Shown here in pieces: positions 1-5,688 of a stretch of DNA of 5,688 nucleotides. The translations under genes were made by a program, and so were the position numbers. This DNA is from Methanobacteriota archaeon (lineage in GTDB: Archaea > Thermoplasmatota > Poseidoniia > Poseidoniales > Thalassarchaeaceae). Location: positions 1-5,688 of the forward strand of contig NZTS01000047.1 in the NCBI GenBank assembly GCA_002697105.1. Reading direction: 5' to 3'. Position 1 is the first letter of the stretch. Each line of letters opens with the position of its first letter. The notes below the pieces were generated by a model. That model was not told the DNA's origin. It made no database searches and saw only the letters and a list, made by a program, of their open reading frames with translations.

Positions 1-2716
<2,716 letters not shown>

Positions 2717-2720
<4 letters not shown>

Positions 2721-3496
2721 TCTTCTTCCCCTCCGAACAATGCATTAGCCGTATCCACAATTTCGTTAAGATGAGCACATAGAAATCCTTCTATAAACTG
2801 ATTTGTGGGATTTCTGTAAACTTCCATAGGAGGACCATGTTGTTGAAGTTCCCCTTCATTCAATACGGCAATTCTATCGGCAAGAGTCATCGCCTCTATT
2901 TGATCATGAGTAACATAAACCGTAGTCATACCTAATTCATCATGTAATCTACGGATTTCAACTCTCATCTGTTGACGTAATTCTGCATCTAAATTAGATA
3001 ATGGTTCATCCATTAGTAAGACCCTAGGTCTCTTGATTAGTGCACGGCCCAGTGCAACTCGTTGTCTCTGCCCTCCAGAAAGTTGCTTAGGTTTCTTTTG
3101 TAATTCCTCACTTAATCCCAACATTGCAGCAGTTTCAGATATTAATTTTGAAACCTCATCATCTGATTTCCGTTCTTCTCCTTTCATCATCTTTAGTCCA
3201 AAAGAAAGATTGTCTTCTACCGACATATGAGGATATAGGGCATAGGATTGGAATACCATCCCGATTCCTCTGGCACCAGGCGGTAAGTCGTTTACCTTCG
3301 CACCTCCAATACTAATTTCTCCCTTAGATATATCCTCTAGACCTGCTAGCATTCGCAAAGTTGTTGATTTTCCACATCCTGAAGGGCCCAAGAGGACAAG
3401 GAATTCGCCATCCTTAATTTCAAGATTTAATTCATTCACTGCTGTGAATCCATTTTCATATTGTTTTGTCACATTTCTAAAACTCACACTAACCAT
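2717..3496 (-). CDS. malK: MalK-like sugar ABC transporter ATPase (CUT1 type), lacking the C-terminal TOBE/regulatory domain
   Basis: This 259-residue cytoplasmic ATPase powers sugar import by binding the two permeases encoded just upstream. All nucleotide-binding motifs are present: aromatic A-loop Y13, Walker [10 protein letters not shown] (37-45), Q-loop Q83, signature LSGGQ (139-143), Walker B VLLMDE (159-164), D-loop SNLD (167-170) and switch H197. The surrounding sequence ([36 protein letters not shown]) is typical of MalK/UgpC proteins. Those are usually about 350-380 residues, with a C-terminal OB-fold regulatory domain after the ATPase domain. Here the protein stops soon after the [10 protein letters not shown] segment with a short acidic tail, so that domain is absent. 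The gene begins 4 bases after the MalG-like stop, with a GGTGATC ribosome site, and ends overlapping the amylase start. The mal symbol reflects family plus the adjacent amylase. The substrate itself is not proven, and ugp-type or other sugar specificity remains possible. Confidence 0.93.
2728..2734 (-). promoter_or_regulatory. Shine-Dalgarno site of the amylase gene
   Basis: The coding strand reads GGAGGGG, then 7 bases, then the ATG at 2720. The site lies within the last codons of the ATPase gene (the G-G-E-E-E tail), so it shapes that protein's C-terminus. Together with the ATGA overlap it fixes the amylase start and suggests translational coupling. Confidence 0.85.
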
Positions 3497-3498
3497 GA

Positions 3499-3505
3499 GA
3501 TCACC
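3499..3505 (-). promoter_or_regulatory. Shine-Dalgarno site of the ATPase gene, containing the permease stop codon
   Basis: The coding strand reads GGTGATC, complementary to the 3' end of 16S rRNA (GATCACC), just before the ATG at 3496. The TGA within it is the stop codon of the MalG-like gene, so termination of one gene and ribosome binding for the next occur at the same place. Confidence 0.8.
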
Positions 3506-4784
3506 CCTTTACTCCGCCTGCACTTAATCCCTCAATTAAGAATCGTTGGAATATTACGAACAGAACTACTACTGGGAGGCTTACCAACAAAGATGCTGCT
3601 GCAAAGTCACCCCATGCTTGACCTGTTGATGAAATTAAAGAAGCTAAACCAACCGGCAAGGTGTACATCTCCTCACTTGTATTGAATGTCAATGCTAACA
3701 AAAATTCATTCCAAGCAGCAAGGAAAGAAAATAATGCTGTAACGGCAACTGCTGGGAGAGACAAAGGTAAAATGATTCTCCAAAACACTTGGTTTTGGTT
3801 ACATCCATCTACTAATGCTGCTTCTTCTAACTCCTTTGGGACTGTATCAAAAAATCCTTTCAACATCCAGACGCATAATGGTAAGGCTGTAACCGAATAT
3901 GCTAAAATTAGTCCAACTGAAGTGTTCAATAAACCCAAGGCTTTCATTACCAAGAAATAAGGTACAAGAATAATTACTCCAGGAAACATCTGGACTAGAA
4001 GGAAGGAGAACATTGCATAATCTCTTCCTCGGAATTTGAATCTGCTGAATGCATATCCTGCAGGGATTGCTAATGCAAGTCCCAATATTGTAGTACCAAT
4101 AGAAACAATGACAGAATTACGAGTCCAAATCCAGAATGATTCTGAAGATAAAATATGGTTGAAATGCTCCATAGTCACACTATCAAAGAATCCACCGCCT
4201 AATGAATTCCCAGGGGAAAGTGCCACATCAAGTATCCATAGAATTGGAAGAACAACAAACGCTACTGCATGTAACAAAGCCACATGGCGGAAAACCTTGC
4301 CATGAAATCGGTTAACACTTCGATTTCTATAAAGTCCCAATTCTGCGGATCGGGTTGTTTGATTTCCGGAAGCCCACAGAGTTACAATCGGTTTTGAAAC
4401 AGAGTATATGGCAAACAAGGATGGAAAAAAAGACCATCCCATCATCCAATAGTCGATTATTATTCGAGGGCCGGATAAGAATTGAAGAACGCATAAAAGC
4501 AAAGAAAGTCCGGAGATTGCAATCACGCCGTCTCGGATGAATCTTTGACCTTGATCTAATTTAGATAGTAAAAAGAGGATTACCAAGGATACAACGATTT
4601 GCATCGATGAAGAGAAAATCAAATCTGAATCCTCTCTAAGAATAAAAATTGCTAATGAGACAAAATTAATTATTACCACTATTGAGTATAGGCTTCGTAA
4701 AGATTCTACTTCAGCAGGAATATACCATCTGGTCGCTAGATCATCGTGAAGTACTGGTGATAATGATTTTTCTGAGCCAATCAT
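3501..4784 (-). CDS. malG: MalG-like ABC sugar permease with an extra N-terminal membrane domain
   Basis: This 427-residue inner-membrane subunit would form half of the sugar channel with the MalF-like protein. The canonical MalG part is residues about 160-427. It has six likely helices (about 166-188, 223-246, 258-280, 290-310, 340-365, 396-417) and the cytoplasmic EAA loop that docks on the ATPase (EAALVDG from E321, with ILP at 338-340). AWNEFLLALTF and the C-terminal IEGLSAGGVKG are typical of MalG/UgpE. MalG proteins are normally about 280-300 residues. The first 160 residues here are extra and hold about four hydrophobic segments (near 32-50, 61-78, 85-105, 110-136). I place the start at the ATG whose last bases overlap the MalF stop (ATGA), with GGAGG 7 bases upstream. 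A further-upstream ATG at 4865 would overlap MalF by 85 bases and adds a non-conserved, hydrophilic stretch. The family call is secure, sugar specificity is inferred from the neighbouring amylase, and the role of the extension is unknown. Confidence 0.92.
   Translation of the reverse strand: MIGSEKSLSPVLHDDLATRWYIPAEVESLRSLYSIVVIINFVSLAIFILREDSDLIFSSSMQIVVSLVILFLLSKLDQGQRFIRDGVIAISGLSLLLCVLQFLSGPRIIIDYWMMGWSFFPSLFAIYSVSKPIVTLWASGNQTTRSAELGLYRNRSVNRFHGKVFRHVALLHAVAFVVLPILWILDVALSPGNSLGGGFFDSVTMEHFNHILSSESFWIWTRNSVIVSIGTTILGLALAIPAGYAFSRFKFRGRDYAMFSFLLVQMFPGVIILVPYFLVMKALGLLNTSVGLILAYSVTALPLCVWMLKGFFDTVPKELEEAALVDGCNQNQVFWRIILPLSLPAVAVTALFSFLAAWNEFLLALTFNTSEEMYTLPVGLASLISSTGQAWGDFAAASLLVSLPVVVLFVIFQRFLIEGLSAGGVKG
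4305..4784 (-). other. N-terminal four-helix extension of the MalG-like permease
   Basis: Residues 1-160 precede the normal MalG core. After a hydrophilic stretch of about 30 residues come four hydrophobic segments (about 32-50, 61-78, 85-105, 110-136), then a polar, basic linker (140-165, with N-R-S-V-N-R-F). I recognise no named domain in it. It is translated in the same frame as the core with no sign of a frameshift, so it is either a fused membrane partner or a lineage-specific extension. Confidence 0.7.
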
Positions 4785-5674
4785 GTGACTGCCTCCGTTG
4801 CATTTGTCTTCTTCATGTACGTCCAAGAAAATACTACTAACATCAAGAAAATCACTACTGACCAAGCTGCAGCGACCCCATATGCTCCCTCTCTAAAGGC
4901 AACATCGTAAACATATGTAATCAGAATATCTGTAGAACCAGGACCATCAAAATCTAAGTTTGGACCCCCATCAGTCATTAAATAAATGACATTGAACATG
5001 TTAAATGTCCAGATAAATCCTAGTAAAGATAGAGGAACTAAGGCACTTTTTAGATTGGGTAATGTGAGATAGAAGAATCTAGAAAATTTGTTGATTCCGT
5101 CGACTTCTGCAGCCTCATACATATCTTTTGGTAATGCTTGAAGAGCACCTGAAATTGACATCATCATAAATGGAATACCCAACCAAATATTTACTAAAAT
5201 TACAACTATTTTTGCCCCATTAGGATCGGCTAAGAGATTCAGATCTGTCCCAAGAAAATCATTCAAAGCACCTGCTGGCTCATACAATCCTCTCCATACC
5301 AAGACTGAGATGTAAGAAGGGATTGCCCAGGGTAAGAGAAGTGCAGTACGATAAGCACTTCTTCCTCTCAAATCATTAGAATTTAATGCCATAGCGAGAA
5401 GTAAGCCAAATCCAATATGTGCCGCTACATTAACTACAGACCATAGTAATGTAAAACCGGTTACTCTGAAAAATCCAGATGTAGATATTACAGTGATGAA
5501 ATTCTCAATACCAATAAGTGATTGATCTCCAAGATATGACTGGTCAGCATTAGTAAATGATAACCAGATTCCGTATAAAACAGGATAGAAAGTTAGGACC
5601 GAAAGAGCAAGAATAGCGGGAGCAATGTACATATGGGCAAAACGTGAGGTTGTTTTTCCCTCACGATAGTCCAT
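4781..5674 (-). CDS. malF: MalF-like ABC sugar permease (CUT1 type); start uncertain
   Basis: An integral membrane permease that pairs with the MalG-like subunit to pass sugars, probably maltooligosaccharides, into the cytoplasm. From the ATG used here it is 297 residues with six likely helices (about 17-40, 73-97, 107-128, 154-178, 212-232, 265-288). The ATPase-docking EAA loop is at 187-206 (EAAEVDG, then TLPNL), and LMTDGGP (232-238) followed by a Y-VYDVAF segment is typical of MalF/UgpA-type proteins. It lacks the extra N-terminal helices and large periplasmic loop of the enterobacterial MalF and matches the shorter archaeal and Gram-positive form. The frame remains open upstream to the window edge (I-L-R-W before the Met), and I see no Shine-Dalgarno sequence before this ATG, so translation may begin outside the window. 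Its stop overlaps the MalG-like start. A binding-protein gene is expected upstream but is not visible. Confidence 0.88.
   Translation of the reverse strand: MDYREGKTTSRFAHMYIAPAILALSVLTFYPVLYGIWLSFTNADQSYLGDQSLIGIENFITVISTSGFFRVTGFTLLWSVVNVAAHIGFGLLLAMALNSNDLRGRSAYRTALLLPWAIPSYISVLVWRGLYEPAGALNDFLGTDLNLLADPNGAKIVVILVNIWLGIPFMMMSISGALQALPKDMYEAAEVDGINKFSRFFYLTLPNLKSALVPLSLLGFIWTFNMFNVIYLMTDGGPNLDFDGPGSTDILITYVYDVAFREGAYGVAAAWSVVIFLMLVVFSWTYMKKTNATEAVT
4792..4796 (-). promoter_or_regulatory. Shine-Dalgarno site of the MalG-like gene
   Basis: GGAGG on the coding strand is followed by 7 bases and the ATG at 4784. It lies inside the 3' end of the MalF-like gene. It supports the start at 4784 over the upstream ATG at 4865. 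Confidence 0.85.
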
Positions 5675-5688
5675 CCATCTTAGGATTA

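Noticed and set aside
3033..4540. Several plus-strand open frames of 60-100 codons opposite the permease and ATPase genes
   Set aside because: They lie antisense to strongly conserved coding sequence, have no recognisable domains and no coherent ribosome sites. They are by-products of the minus-strand genes.
4785..4865. A longer start for the MalG-like permease at 4865
   Set aside because: It would overlap the MalF-like gene by 85 bases, and the added residues look unlike a permease N-terminus. The ATG at 4784 has GGAGG at good spacing and the ATGA overlap.

Overview
The window is one end-to-end block of four minus-strand genes with no room between them. They read from right to left: a MalF-type sugar permease (about 5674 to 4781), a MalG-type permease with an unusual membrane extension at its N-terminus (4784 to 3501), a short MalK-type ATPase (3496 to 2717), and a very long secreted alpha-amylase family enzyme (2720 to beyond position 1). 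The amylase is cut by the left edge. The malF frame stays open to the right edge, so its true start may also lie outside. No RNA gene, insertion sequence, CRISPR array, promoter or terminator is visible, because essentially every base is coding.

The genes work as one unit. The secreted, probably surface-attached GH13 enzyme would cut alpha-glucans (starch, glycogen or similar) outside the cell. The resulting maltooligosaccharides would be imported by a CUT1-type ABC importer built from the two permeases and the ATPase. The substrate-binding protein such an importer needs is not in the window and would be expected upstream, beyond position 5688. Two junctions are ATGA stop/start overlaps and the third has a 4-base gap. 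Each of the three internal starts has a good Shine-Dalgarno sequence inside the end of the preceding gene, so a single mRNA with coupled translation is very likely.

The organism is most likely a free-living marine archaeon of the Marine Group II / Candidatus Poseidoniia type. This is inference. It rests on moderately low GC, gapless packing, strong Shine-Dalgarno sites, and a huge secreted enzyme carrying a sequon-rich beta domain, a Glu-Pro linker and a small cysteine motif (C-x-EGET-x-PAEDGCN-x-C), a combination I associate with that group. A bacterium cannot be excluded from sequence reading alone.

The oddest points are four. The amylase has about 24 uninterrupted Glu-Pro units encoded by a 6-bp tandem repeat. 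The MalG-like permease carries a roughly 160-residue, four-helix N-terminal extension. The MalK-like ATPase lacks the usual C-terminal regulatory domain. The amylase has a cysteine cluster beside its active-site region. None of these is a wholly new system, but together they make a distinctive version of a starch-foraging operon.
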